Part shown: positions 44,878-54,053 of the stretch, piece by piece | Numbering within the stretch: the first letter of the stretch is position 1 | How the letters are laid out: every line of letters starts with the position of its first letter | Source: Sphingomonas sp. CCH21-G11 | Lineage (GTDB): Bacteria; Pseudomonadota; Alphaproteobacteria; Sphingomonadales; Sphingomonadaceae | DNA: 64,000 nt | Direction: 5' to 3' | Assembly: GCF_001555965.1 (NCBI RefSeq) | Contig: NZ_LSHX01000052.1 | Location: 1 to 64,000, forward strand | Made by a program: the position numbers and the translations under genes | Notes under the pieces: generated by a model | The model's input: only the letters and a program-made list of their open reading frames with translations | What the model was told of the DNA's origin: nothing | Databases searched by the model: none

Positions 44878-46091
44878 CAGACGGCCTCCGATCCCTCGTC
44901 ACGGCTGCCCGGGTTCACCTTTCCGGACAGCTCCGTCACCAGACAATGAAGATTGTGCAGCCGGAAAAGCTGCGGCGCGAAGGCCTCGTCCTGAGGGGGC
45001 CGGTTCTCGTCCTGGGTCTCCGAGCTGCCCCGCAACTCGCTCGCGGCCGGCCCGAGAAAAATGTGGCCTTCGCGCTGACAAATCACGGTAGAATCGCGCT
45101 CGGCCAGCCTCTGGATCAGCTGCTGATCGGACAGATTTCGGATTTCCGCGATAAATCTGCGGCTAGTCTCCTCATTGCCCTGATCGACAAGCGCGCCTTT
45201 TGCCGAGGCCAGATCGCGCAATTGTTTCAGTGGCTCGGCGGCGACTTCAGCTGCGTCCGCTTCTGACAGGCGCACAGGCTGATTATCGTCGCGAAGCTTC
45301 AGCAAGTGCTGTTCCAACTGGTCCAACACCGACAACGCAGCATCGCGAATATCCATAAAAGCCGCTCCTGCGCGCAAATCCGACCAATGATCCGGCGCCA
45401 GCCCCGCCAATGCGGTTTCCTGGTCCAAATGCGCGGAGCTGGGGCCAGTGCCGAGGCGCGCCAGGGCCCGGCGCCGGGTCGAGCCGGGATCATTTCCGTC
45501 GAGCAATCGGGCAAGGATCAGTTTACGCACCGCTTCCGGGACAGCCCCAACCGGGGAAAGCACTGTCAGGGCCTCCTTCAGGCCATGTGGCTGCCTGCCA
45601 TGCGCCCAGGCACCAAGCAAACGGCGCGGTTCTTTCATCGCATTCAGCTCCAACAGCTCTCTGCCAGCGCTATGTATGCGAAACGCGCCGTAGCGGCTGC
45701 CCTGCACGAACCCGAGTGCGACCAGAGGCTGCACCATCGCCATGCGGATCGGCTGAACCACATAAGTTCCGCGACGCCTGAGATTGTGGAAACTGCTATC
45801 CTTCAAGCCCTGCATCTTCCGCGCCCCTCGCACGCGGCGATCCTGCGGACCCGCGATGACTTCAAGCATGACGCGCGCTTCGACCGCGTTGCCGACAGGC
45901 AGTGCCGGCACACCAAGTTCCTCGGCGATAGAGATCGCCAGAACCGACCAAAGGATGGGCATGGGAAACCACATGCCGCCGATTCCGGGGACCGCCCGAT
46001 CATTGAAATGACGAACCGCCGCCGCAAGCCCGAGGTTCTGCTGGCGCCGTTGCGAAACCACGGTATCGGGCGCAAGTATTCCCCAGGGCAT
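44877..46091 (-). CDS. Unrecognised 404-residue defence-module protein
   Basis: I do not recognise this family. The first ~60 residues read like a compact folded domain (FNDRAVPGIGGMWFPMPILW). Residues ~100-150 resemble a winged helix (HNLRRRGTYVVQPIRMAMVQPLVALGFV, then SRYGAFRIHSAGRELLE). The C-terminal third is helical and charged. No nuclease or ATPase motif is visible. It is locked between the AddA-like and PLD-like genes by TGATG-type overlaps, so it is an obligate part of the module, perhaps a DNA-binding or regulatory subunit. Confidence 0.7.
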   Translation of the reverse strand: MPWGILAPDTVVSQRRQQNLGLAAAVRHFNDRAVPGIGGMWFPMPILWSVLAISIAEELGVPALPVGNAVEARVMLEVIAGPQDRRVRGARKMQGLKDSSFHNLRRRGTYVVQPIRMAMVQPLVALGFVQGSRYGAFRIHSAGRELLELNAMKEPRRLLGAWAHGRQPHGLKEALTVLSPVGAVPEAVRKLILARLLDGNDPGSTRRRALARLGTGPSSAHLDQETALAGLAPDHWSDLRAGAAFMDIRDAALSVLDQLEQHLLKLRDDNQPVRLSEADAAEVAAEPLKQLRDLASAKGALVDQGNEETSRRFIAEIRNLSDQQLIQRLAERDSTVICQREGHIFLGPAASELRGSSETQDENRPPQDEAFAPQLFRLHNLHCLVTELSGKVNPGSRDEGSEAV

Positions 46092-49000
46092 CAGTTAACT
46101 CTGGCCTGTGCGAAAGCTCCCGCTGACGCGCCCTCATCTGCCAGTTCCAGCCAACCGTGATCGACCCAGAACACCGCCACGCCCTGCAGCGGATGCTGCG
46201 GGTATAGTCCGGCCAACAGTCCGGCATAGCTGGAAAGCTGTGGCCAATAGGGGCCAAACCCGTCACCGCCGCCGCCGGATTTATGGTCGATCAGCATCGC
46301 GCCTGCCGGGCCGATGGCGAGAAGGTCGAGGGCACCGGGGATCTCTGCACCCTCGGGCGTGTGGCCAAGCACCGGAATCTCGGCGCGCAGGTCCGTATAG
46401 CCCTGATCGGCAAGCCAGGCTTTCAGCGCCGTGGCGCGCTCGGCCACTAGCGCAAGAGTGGCGTCGTCAAGCCCGGTCGCGAGAGCCAAAGCCGGGGCCA
46501 GATCGGGCCGGGTCAGGTATGTGCGCAGCGCCAGATGCAGTGCTGTGCCGCGGTAGGCATCGTTCAGTGCCTTTGGCCAGGGTGCTCCGATGTTGATACG
46601 GCGGGACACGGGCGGCACCCCCGCACTACGGGTTTGCGAGGGCTGCAGCCGCCAGGGCGTCAGCGGTGTCACGGGCAACGGCGCAGCGGCACCGAATCGC
46701 AGCGCTGAGGCTGCCGCACCGCCTGCGTACTCGGTAAATCCCGCCTCTTCAGGCAGTTGCGTGATCAGCGCCGGGCAATCCACGCCATTGATACGCAGGC
46801 TGCCCGCCCCGATCTGCGGCGCGCAAGTATCGGACAGGATATGAAACAGGTTCGTAGCCTCGGGCGCGTCTTCTTCGCGGTCCTTCAGAAAACCCGGCCA
46901 TTCCAGCACCATCCGGTCACGGGCACGGGTCAGGGCGACATAGAGAAGGTTTTTCGCATTGGTTTCAAAATCGGCGCGGCGGTCTTCGATGAAACGGCGG
47001 GTCGCCTCGGGCGCGGCAAAGCCGGGCGTGTGGATCAGGCTCGCGGACCCCAGCACCACCGCCATATCGTCGATGCGGTCCAGGGCATCGAAACGGGTCG
47101 CAGTGGCCCCCGCACGTTCCTCAATGCCATAGTCGAACTCGGCGACGACAGTGATCGGCCATTCCCGCCCTTTGGAGGCGTGCCAGGTGACGATCTCCAC
47201 CGCCTCGGCGCTGTTGGCGGAAGGATCGGGATGACGGTCGAAATCGCGCTCGCTCCCACGGGCGTCGAGCCAGCCGAGAAAGACCTTGGCAGTCTCGCCG
47301 TGGAACCCCGAGGCGGATTTGAGATCGCGATGCGCGGCTTCGAACTCACCCGCCTCAGCCTCTAGCCGCAAAAGATCGGCACGGGATTGGGCGGCGTCAG
47401 GCTGACGTTCCGCCCAGAGGCGCAGGCCGGCAGCATCCAACACCAGATCAAGGGCCGCACCCACCGGCAGGCGGGCCAAAAGGTTCGACAGAGCGGCGAG
47501 CCGCATCAGCACCGGGTCATCCACCAACCGCCCTTCCATTTGGGCGGATAGCGCCTCCTGCAAGGGCAGCGGGTCCGGGCCAAGCGCGCGCAAGAGCAGC
47601 CCGGCATGGATATCCGCCGGATTGGCGGCAAAGGCCAGCGCGGCGCGGGCGGCAACAATCACCGGGCTTTTCGCCCAGCCATCCTCGGCGATCCGCACCG
47701 GAACGCCGCGCGCGCGCAATTCCTCGGCATAGCGGGCGGCGGTGGTGTGACGGCAGACCAAGAGCGCGATATCCGAAGGCCGCGCCGGCCGGGCGGCCTT
47801 CGTGTGGCGGTCGGTGATGGTCTCAGTATCAGTCAGGATACGGGCGATGCGCTCGGCGATGTGTTCTGGGGGCTGCGAATACTTTTGTGAGCGCCGTCCC
47901 TGCGTAGCGTTCAGAACCTCGATCGCGGGACCTGCGACCGCATCGCGGGTCGGCGCCAGCGGGTTATAGCCCTGCCCAAAGAGGCCAGCCCCCATCGCAT
48001 TGACGAATTGCATGATGGCTGGGGTCGAGCGCCAGTTGCGGTCCAAAGGCTGGGTCGCATCGGGGTTTACCGCCGCCAGCGCTGTGGATAGGCGCGGATC
48101 GGCACCCTGAAACCCCATGATCGACTGTTTGACATCGCCCACCAGCAGTGTACGCGGCGCGTGCTGGCCCAACTGCCACAAAAGCGCGAATTGCACAGGG
48201 TTGGTATCCTGGAATTCGTCGATGATGACGCAGTCGATCTCGTCCAGCACCGCTTGCCGCACGGCGAGGTCGGTGCGGAGCAGGTGCTCAGCCCCGGTGA
48301 TCATGTCAGCAAAGTCGATCAGGCCGAGCGCCTTCTTGCGGGTCTCATAGGCCGCCATCACCTCTTGCGCGCAGGCGATTAGGCAGGACAGGTGCAGCTT
48401 AGCATCGGCCAGCGGGCCGGGATGGCAGGGCAGCACATCCGCCGCCGCCATGATCGCCGTGGCAAGGTCGTCATATCCCGCAGGCGTCTTGCTGGAGCGG
48501 TTAGAGATGAACAGGCTGCGCAGATCGTTCCAGACCTGCCAATCCCGATCCAGAAGATCGGGCGCGCGATCAACACGTTTGAAAAGCGCGAGGTTTTTCT
48601 CCAGCTTCTCGACATTGGTTTTGGCGGTGATCCCGGCCATGCCTCCCTCGGGAAAGGCTGCGATCATGACCTGCACGGCCGTCTGCAACGCGGTGGTCGC
48701 GGCGATAGGGTCATCCAGAACCGGCCCGTAAACCGCATCCAGCCGCGTCAGTGCCGGAGCGATCAGGCCAGCGTCACGCCCCTTGTCCCCAAGGCCGCGC
48801 AAGAGGTCGATCATCGATAGCACCCGGGCGCGCAAACTGTCTTCGACCGTCTCGCCCTTCACGAAGCTCGGGGCGTAACCGAACCGCTCGGGCGCGGCCT
48901 TGATCGGGTCCAGCGCCTTGGCATGTGCCAGTGCCTGACGGATCAGCAGATCCCGCTCGGCATCGCCCAGATGGCGCGGCTGCGGCGAGGCGCCAGCCGC

Positions 49001-49297
49001 CAGAGCATGTTCGGTCAAAAGCCGCAGGCCCAGTCCATGTATGGTCGAGACATAGGCGCGCTCGACCGCCATCGCCTCGGCGACCAGTCCATCGGCCAGA
49101 AGGCCGGCACGGATCCTTTCGCGCAACTCGCCAGCCGCGGCCTCGGTAAAGGTGACGGCAAGGATACGTTCGGGCCGGACAATGCCGCGTTTCACCCAAT
49201 CGGACAGCTGGGTCTTGATGCGGTGGGTCTTGCCCGCGCCGGCACCCGCGGGAACGATGACCAGACCTTGATCTGCATTGACGGGGGCCATGGTCAT
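46091..49297 (-). CDS. AddA-like UvrD helicase with PD-(D/E)XK nuclease
   Basis: A 1,068-residue superfamily 1 helicase-nuclease. Walker A PAGAGAGKTHRIK (~17), motif Ia TFTEAAAGELRERI, Walker B IIDEFQDTNPVQF (~360), GDVKQSIMGFQGADP, motif V VTWHASKGREWP and motif VI YVALTRARDR. The C-terminus has an AddA/RecB-type nuclease: GTALH, then IPGALDLLAIG and MLIDHKSG (~990-1005). It is shorter than housekeeping AddA (~1,150) and paired by ATGA overlap with an AddB-like partner. A defence-dedicated end resector is likely. Confidence 0.85.
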   Translation of the reverse strand: MTMAPVNADQGLVIVPAGAGAGKTHRIKTQLSDWVKRGIVRPERILAVTFTEAAAGELRERIRAGLLADGLVAEAMAVERAYVSTIHGLGLRLLTEHALAAGASPQPRHLGDAERDLLIRQALAHAKALDPIKAAPERFGYAPSFVKGETVEDSLRARVLSMIDLLRGLGDKGRDAGLIAPALTRLDAVYGPVLDDPIAATTALQTAVQVMIAAFPEGGMAGITAKTNVEKLEKNLALFKRVDRAPDLLDRDWQVWNDLRSLFISNRSSKTPAGYDDLATAIMAAADVLPCHPGPLADAKLHLSCLIACAQEVMAAYETRKKALGLIDFADMITGAEHLLRTDLAVRQAVLDEIDCVIIDEFQDTNPVQFALLWQLGQHAPRTLLVGDVKQSIMGFQGADPRLSTALAAVNPDATQPLDRNWRSTPAIMQFVNAMGAGLFGQGYNPLAPTRDAVAGPAIEVLNATQGRRSQKYSQPPEHIAERIARILTDTETITDRHTKAARPARPSDIALLVCRHTTAARYAEELRARGVPVRIAEDGWAKSPVIVAARAALAFAANPADIHAGLLLRALGPDPLPLQEALSAQMEGRLVDDPVLMRLAALSNLLARLPVGAALDLVLDAAGLRLWAERQPDAAQSRADLLRLEAEAGEFEAAHRDLKSASGFHGETAKVFLGWLDARGSERDFDRHPDPSANSAEAVEIVTWHASKGREWPITVVAEFDYGIEERAGATATRFDALDRIDDMAVVLGSASLIHTPGFAAPEATRRFIEDRRADFETNAKNLLYVALTRARDRMVLEWPGFLKDREEDAPEATNLFHILSDTCAPQIGAGSLRINGVDCPALITQLPEEAGFTEYAGGAAASALRFGAAAPLPVTPLTPWRLQPSQTRSAGVPPVSRRINIGAPWPKALNDAYRGTALHLALRTYLTRPDLAPALALATGLDDATLALVAERATALKAWLADQGYTDLRAEIPVLGHTPEGAEIPGALDLLAIGPAGAMLIDHKSGGGGDGFGPYWPQLSSYAGLLAGLYPQHPLQGVAVFWVDHGWLELADEGASAGAFAQARVN

Positions 49298-51840
49298 TCC
49301 TCCTCGATCGTGCGGATGAAGGCGGTGACCAGGGCCGAGCCATCGGTCAGCGCATAGGGGGTGAAGCCGGCTTCTTTCTTGAAGAAGGCCACATCCTCAG
49401 AGGTGTTCAGCACGACCCGGCCTGCACCAAGTTCGGCCAAGCGTTCCGCCAGCTTGGCTACCGCCCCGGCATTCACCGCATCGCCCATGTCGCGAGCGGG
49501 CGAGCCCTCGGGCAAGACCAGACCCGAAGTCAGCAACCCGCCATCATTCATTAGGTGATAGGCGACCGCCACCTTGCGGCCGATCAGCGGGTCCATGCCG
49601 TCACCCTCGCGCCGCATGGGCCGCGCTATCATATCGGCGTAAAGCCCTGCCTGCAGATCCCAGCCCGCCTCCATCCGCTGCCGTCGGCCCTTGGTGCCGC
49701 TTTTCTTGTGATCGACGATCAAGAGCGCACCATCAGGCAGTTCAAGGATCGCGTCGGCCTTGCCATGCAGATTGATGCCATGCGCCTCACCGGCCAGCCA
49801 GATTTCATTGCCGATGATCTTGGCATTGAGCGCCAGCAAGTGGTCGCGCCAGCGCAGGGCCGCCGCCATGATCTCACGCTCCAAACCGTGGCGCTCCATC
49901 TCCCATGACGGGCTGCGCAGATAGCCCGCGTGACGGGTGAGCGCGCGGTCATAGGCCTCGGGGATCAGTTCTGCCAGCGCCTCGGTTTCCGGGAACGGCT
50001 GATCCTTCAGGAAGACATGCTCAAAGACATCATGGGCGATATTGCCCCTTGCCATCACGTCGAGTTCTTCGGTCGACCAAGACATATCCTCGGCCCCAAC
50101 CTCGGCCAGAAGCCAGGCGAGCGGGCTGACAAGCAGCGTCTCGAGCCGCGAGGGCGATTGCGGTTTGGCGGTGCCGTCTTCACGCCGACGAAGGGAAAGA
50201 AGGTCATGCCCCGTGAAAGCAAGCTCCTCAGGCAATTCCGCGGGTTCCGGCACCGGCATCAGATGGTGATACGCAATCGGCCATTCCGCGGGGCTCTGAC
50301 GCGACAGATCGGTGATCAGATCGCTGGCATCCTCAACACCCGCCACCGCCCGCGCCACCAGCGACAACCCGGCCGAAGGTTGCAAGCGCCCGCCCGCCAG
50401 ATCGCGCCATGGGATGAGGAAGGTGACGCTGCCGGAAACCGCCTGAAGCTGTTGATCAAGTAACGCGAGGCTTTGCGCCAGCCCCTCGGCCCGACCGCGA
50501 AGGTGAACGCCGATTCCCGCGCGTATCGCAGCGATCTCGCTGTCAAGAAACAGCGGATTGGCACGCGGGCGAGTCGGGTAAAGCCCGTCGGTGAAATCGC
50601 TGACGATCAGATGGCGGCATGGGCGCCACGGGCTTTCATGCGCGGACCAAAGGCTGACGCCTTCAAGATTGCGGTCGGGGTCCGCAGCCATGGGCGGCGC
50701 GATCTGAATGCCACGCAGGATTATCTCCCAATCCGGCGTGCCTTCGCCGGGGGGGACAGTCAGCCGCGCGCGGACCTGATCGCCTTTTCCGATCCGCTCG
50801 CAGATCCGGTCCAGCAGGAATCGCAGCTGCGGCAAGCTGCCGGCCGAGGCGCGGATATCGTCCCACAGTTCCTTATGTGCGGGCGTGCCCGTGAGGATGG
50901 CGCCTCGGAAATCGCCACCCATGAGGCTTTCGGCAAGATCGCGCCCGGTCTGTGCCGCCCAGGGCATCAAGGGAGAAAGCGCGAGGCTCGCCAAGACCAT
51001 GGCCGGAGTTGGCGGTCGCTTGGCCAGCGCCAGATGTAGCGCGGTCTCGCCAATGACATCTCGCTCGGGTAATTGGCCCGGAAGGCCCGAGAGCGGCACT
51101 CCCTGGGCTGAAAAAGCGCGCGCGATCTGGCGCAGATCATCGCCCGACAGCACGGCGATTTCACGGGCCGAAACGCCGGACTCAATCAGCGCCCGGGCTT
51201 GGGCGGCGGCGAAATCGGCGCAGGCGGCGGGATCGCGCAGGCCATAGAACGCGAGGCTGTCATCCAGAACCCCGGCCTCGATATCCTGCGCTGAAACACC
51301 GCCCTGCAGCGCGTGCAGGCGGCTGCCGATTGTGGCCCGGGGCGTATAGTCGCTTGCAGGAACAGTGCCGAACTCGTCCCGCAACCGGGCAAAAAGCGCC
51401 TGCAGCGCCGCAGGAGCTAGGGGATCCAGCGAACCTTCAACCACCGGCAACGAGCCCAGGAACGACCCATGCGGCAGGGCCAGCACATGGGAAATCGGTG
51501 CCAGCCCCTCTGGCAGCGCATCCCCCAACCTTTGCCACAACGCAACCAGCGCCAAGAGATGCCGCTTGGCGCGGCTGTCTGGCAGGTGATCGACGTTCGG
51601 CACCTTCAGATCCGGCGTGGCCAGCACAAGATCCGTCAGCGCGGCGGTCACCGCCGAGATCGTCTCGACAGGCGCATTGGCAAGACTTTCGGCCCAGACC
51701 GGGTCAGGCGCCTCGGCAATGGCACGCCCCGGCGCCCATTCGGCAGAAATGGGGGCAAGGGACAATTCGGCAAGACCGGTATCGGTCAGGCGGTATTGCA
51801 GGCCGGAGCGCGGATCAGTGACGAGGAAGGGGTAGTGCAT
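49294..51840 (-). CDS. AddB-like PD-(D/E)XK nuclease
   Basis: An 848-residue AddB/RexB-like protein. The middle has an inactivated-helicase-like organisation (ISREIAVLSGDD-style segments, HLIVSDFTDGLYPTRPR), and the C-terminus carries the nuclease: GNIAHDVFEHVF (~610), GKADAILELP (~693) and LLIVDHKKSGTKG (~707). The N-terminus is unlike housekeeping AddB and I see no four-cysteine Fe-S cluster. It is the first gene after brxL, 124 bases away, and overlaps the AddA-like gene (ATGA). It may start a separate translation or transcription unit. Confidence 0.8.
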   Translation of the reverse strand: MHYPFLVTDPRSGLQYRLTDTGLAELSLAPISAEWAPGRAIAEAPDPVWAESLANAPVETISAVTAALTDLVLATPDLKVPNVDHLPDSRAKRHLLALVALWQRLGDALPEGLAPISHVLALPHGSFLGSLPVVEGSLDPLAPAALQALFARLRDEFGTVPASDYTPRATIGSRLHALQGGVSAQDIEAGVLDDSLAFYGLRDPAACADFAAAQARALIESGVSAREIAVLSGDDLRQIARAFSAQGVPLSGLPGQLPERDVIGETALHLALAKRPPTPAMVLASLALSPLMPWAAQTGRDLAESLMGGDFRGAILTGTPAHKELWDDIRASAGSLPQLRFLLDRICERIGKGDQVRARLTVPPGEGTPDWEIILRGIQIAPPMAADPDRNLEGVSLWSAHESPWRPCRHLIVSDFTDGLYPTRPRANPLFLDSEIAAIRAGIGVHLRGRAEGLAQSLALLDQQLQAVSGSVTFLIPWRDLAGGRLQPSAGLSLVARAVAGVEDASDLITDLSRQSPAEWPIAYHHLMPVPEPAELPEELAFTGHDLLSLRRREDGTAKPQSPSRLETLLVSPLAWLLAEVGAEDMSWSTEELDVMARGNIAHDVFEHVFLKDQPFPETEALAELIPEAYDRALTRHAGYLRSPSWEMERHGLEREIMAAALRWRDHLLALNAKIIGNEIWLAGEAHGINLHGKADAILELPDGALLIVDHKKSGTKGRRQRMEAGWDLQAGLYADMIARPMRREGDGMDPLIGRKVAVAYHLMNDGGLLTSGLVLPEGSPARDMGDAVNAGAVAKLAERLAELGAGRVVLNTSEDVAFFKKEAGFTPYALTDGSALVTAFIRTIEEE

Positions 51841-51964
51841 GAATGGCCTGCAATCTGCGGATCAGGAAAACTGCAACGAGGATGAGGGCTTGGGCATCGA
51901 GGTCGACTTCTTGCTTCCCGCCGAGCGCGTAGCCAAACCTGCACCGCCAACACGGTCGACGAAG

Positions 51965-54046
51965 CTAAAGGTTCTCGACATAAGTCACGTAGAAACCACG
52001 GACCATCCGGTGCTCCTGCATCCGTTCTCCCAGCGAGAAACCGTTCATCTTGCGAGGCGTTGGCTGGAAAATATCTAACCCGCGATCCAGAACCATCTTC
52101 CAGCCAGTATCCGTCGTGATGTCGCGTGCATGGAGAGTGCCGCTCCCATCGAAGGCCCATGTGAAATCGACGCCCGTGCCTGTGCAGGCTTCAGCAATCC
52201 CGTCCAGGCACTCTCGCTGCTCCTGAATGTTCCCATCGTCCGGAGCCGTGACAAGATGCACAGCGATCTGATCTTCAGGCTGTTTGCGCCTGATCAGCAT
52301 CTCGATCAGTTCCATCACGTTGCGCGCCTGATGGAACTTCCGGATATAGGGGTCTGTGATGATGATCCGCGTCGCGCCATCCGTCCAAGGACCAAAGATC
52401 TTATCGAAACTGATGCCCTTGCGGTTTTCTGTGAAAACGACATGTCCGGGAGTTGGGGGGGAGTGCGGGGCAGCGGTAACGGTAGGCGCTGCGGAAGCAG
52501 CCGCCGTTGAGACCGGCTCTGCCGGTACCAACCCAATCTCTTGTTGATTCGTACCTTCACTTCCATCGTCGGTTGATCGACGGTGGTAGAACTGGGGGAA
52601 CTCCTCTTCCTCCAGCGTGGCGACGGCGCGCTTTGCGCCATCCGATGCGATGTAATGGAAATCTGCTGCCTCAAAGGTGCTGTCGATCCGCAGGAGCTGA
52701 TCCTTCACCCGCTTTCGGCATTCAATCGCAAAGCGCAGCAGTTCTTCAACTTCGGCTTCTGTCTCGCCTCCATTCGGGAAGATCAGCTTCAGCAGACCTG
52801 ACATGGTCTTGTTGATCGCCGCACGGTCCCGGATATGGGTCTGAACCGGAATGATGAAATAGCGATCTGGCCGGTGCGAGAAGTCCTCCGCACGCAGATG
52901 GCGCAGGATTTCGGCGAGATAGTCAACAATGAACCCATAGCCAGATGTGAACATCTCACCCCGGATGATGTCGACCTCCCATCCGGGCAGATAGGCATGC
53001 AATCGATCAATAAAGGCGCTGTCGTGGAACTGCGGCGGCAGAGCTTCGAACAGGTCCGTATTTTTCAGCATCCAAGGCACGTTATGGTCCGTGTTGCCGA
53101 CGAAGGCGAAGCTGGCCTCGGCGCCCATCGGATTTACACCACGAGAGAACTGCTTGTTTGCCATGTAGTTCTTCATGATATCGACAAGCGCCTTGTTGGC
53201 CGTCTTCTCGCGGCCGGCAAATTCGTCAAAGGCCACGACATCCCAAAAGCCGACCAATCCGATCCGGCCATTGGAATTGTTCACGAAAAGCTTGGGAACC
53301 GTGATTTCACCGCCCGAGATCAGCTGACCATGTGGCGAAAACTCGGAATAGATATGAGATTTTCCCGTCCCCTTGGGACCAAGCTCGATGAGGTTGTAGT
53401 TGCGCTCAACAAATGGCACCAGGCGCAACAGTTGCAAAAGCTTTGACCTGCGCCCGAACAGTGACGGATCAAAGCCGATGCTCTGCATCAGCAGATCGAT
53501 CCATTCCTCGGTGGTGAACTTATCCCGCGTCTCGCGATAGCCGTCATAGTCCACACGGGCGATCTGGATCGGCTTCAACGTGTCGATGATCCAGGGGGAG
53601 ATCCGGCTGTCTTCCGAAAACTCGTACTGCACATCGGCGATGCACCAAATACCCGTAACCAGCAGTTTCGGGTGCGCCTTTACCGTGGCGCTGTCGATGG
53701 CAACCCGCTTGATACCGAGGTTTTCAAAGACCGCCTCATAGGCATCGGTCTTTTCATTCAGCGCCACGCTAACCTGATCGATGACCTTGTAGCGGCCACG
53801 CTCCTTGATCGTTGATTGTACCAACCCAGCTTCGGAACGATGGACGTAGTGCTTGCGCAGGATGTCCTTGACCGTTTCAATGCCTGTCGCAATCGAGGCT
53901 TCGTCATCGGTCGCGCAATACTGGCCGAGAAGGTATTCGAGCACATAAGTGGGGACAATGGCGTTCCCCTTCACGGCCTTCACCAGGTCCTTACGGACCA
54001 CGAAACCGGCAAAATGCTCATTGATCTTGCCATCAAGGGTCGACAT
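51965..54046 (-). CDS. brxL: BREX protein BrxL (AAA+ ATPase) with MIT-C-like tail
   Basis: A 693-residue BrxL. The N-terminal domain (LDGKINEHFAGFVVRKDL, VPTYVLEYLLGQYCAT) is followed by the AAA+ core with Walker A LGPKGTGKSH (~225), Walker B VVAFDEFAG (~269) and FVGNTDHN. After a Pro/Ala linker (~500-540) the last ~145 residues (FGPWTDGATRIIITDPYIR, HARDITTDTGWKMVLDRGLDIF) resemble the PLD-like MIT C-terminal domain; I see no Lon Ser-Lys dyad. ATG 54046 has GAGG at good distance, better than GTG 54052. BrxL is needed for phage exclusion in BREX type 1. Confidence 0.9.
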   Translation of the reverse strand: MSTLDGKINEHFAGFVVRKDLVKAVKGNAIVPTYVLEYLLGQYCATDDEASIATGIETVKDILRKHYVHRSEAGLVQSTIKERGRYKVIDQVSVALNEKTDAYEAVFENLGIKRVAIDSATVKAHPKLLVTGIWCIADVQYEFSEDSRISPWIIDTLKPIQIARVDYDGYRETRDKFTTEEWIDLLMQSIGFDPSLFGRRSKLLQLLRLVPFVERNYNLIELGPKGTGKSHIYSEFSPHGQLISGGEITVPKLFVNNSNGRIGLVGFWDVVAFDEFAGREKTANKALVDIMKNYMANKQFSRGVNPMGAEASFAFVGNTDHNVPWMLKNTDLFEALPPQFHDSAFIDRLHAYLPGWEVDIIRGEMFTSGYGFIVDYLAEILRHLRAEDFSHRPDRYFIIPVQTHIRDRAAINKTMSGLLKLIFPNGGETEAEVEELLRFAIECRKRVKDQLLRIDSTFEAADFHYIASDGAKRAVATLEEEEFPQFYHRRSTDDGSEGTNQQEIGLVPAEPVSTAAASAAPTVTAAPHSPPTPGHVVFTENRKGISFDKIFGPWTDGATRIIITDPYIRKFHQARNVMELIEMLIRRKQPEDQIAVHLVTAPDDGNIQEQRECLDGIAEACTGTGVDFTWAFDGSGTLHARDITTDTGWKMVLDRGLDIFQPTPRKMNGFSLGERMQEHRMVRGFYVTYVENL

Positions 54047-54053
54047 CGGCACC

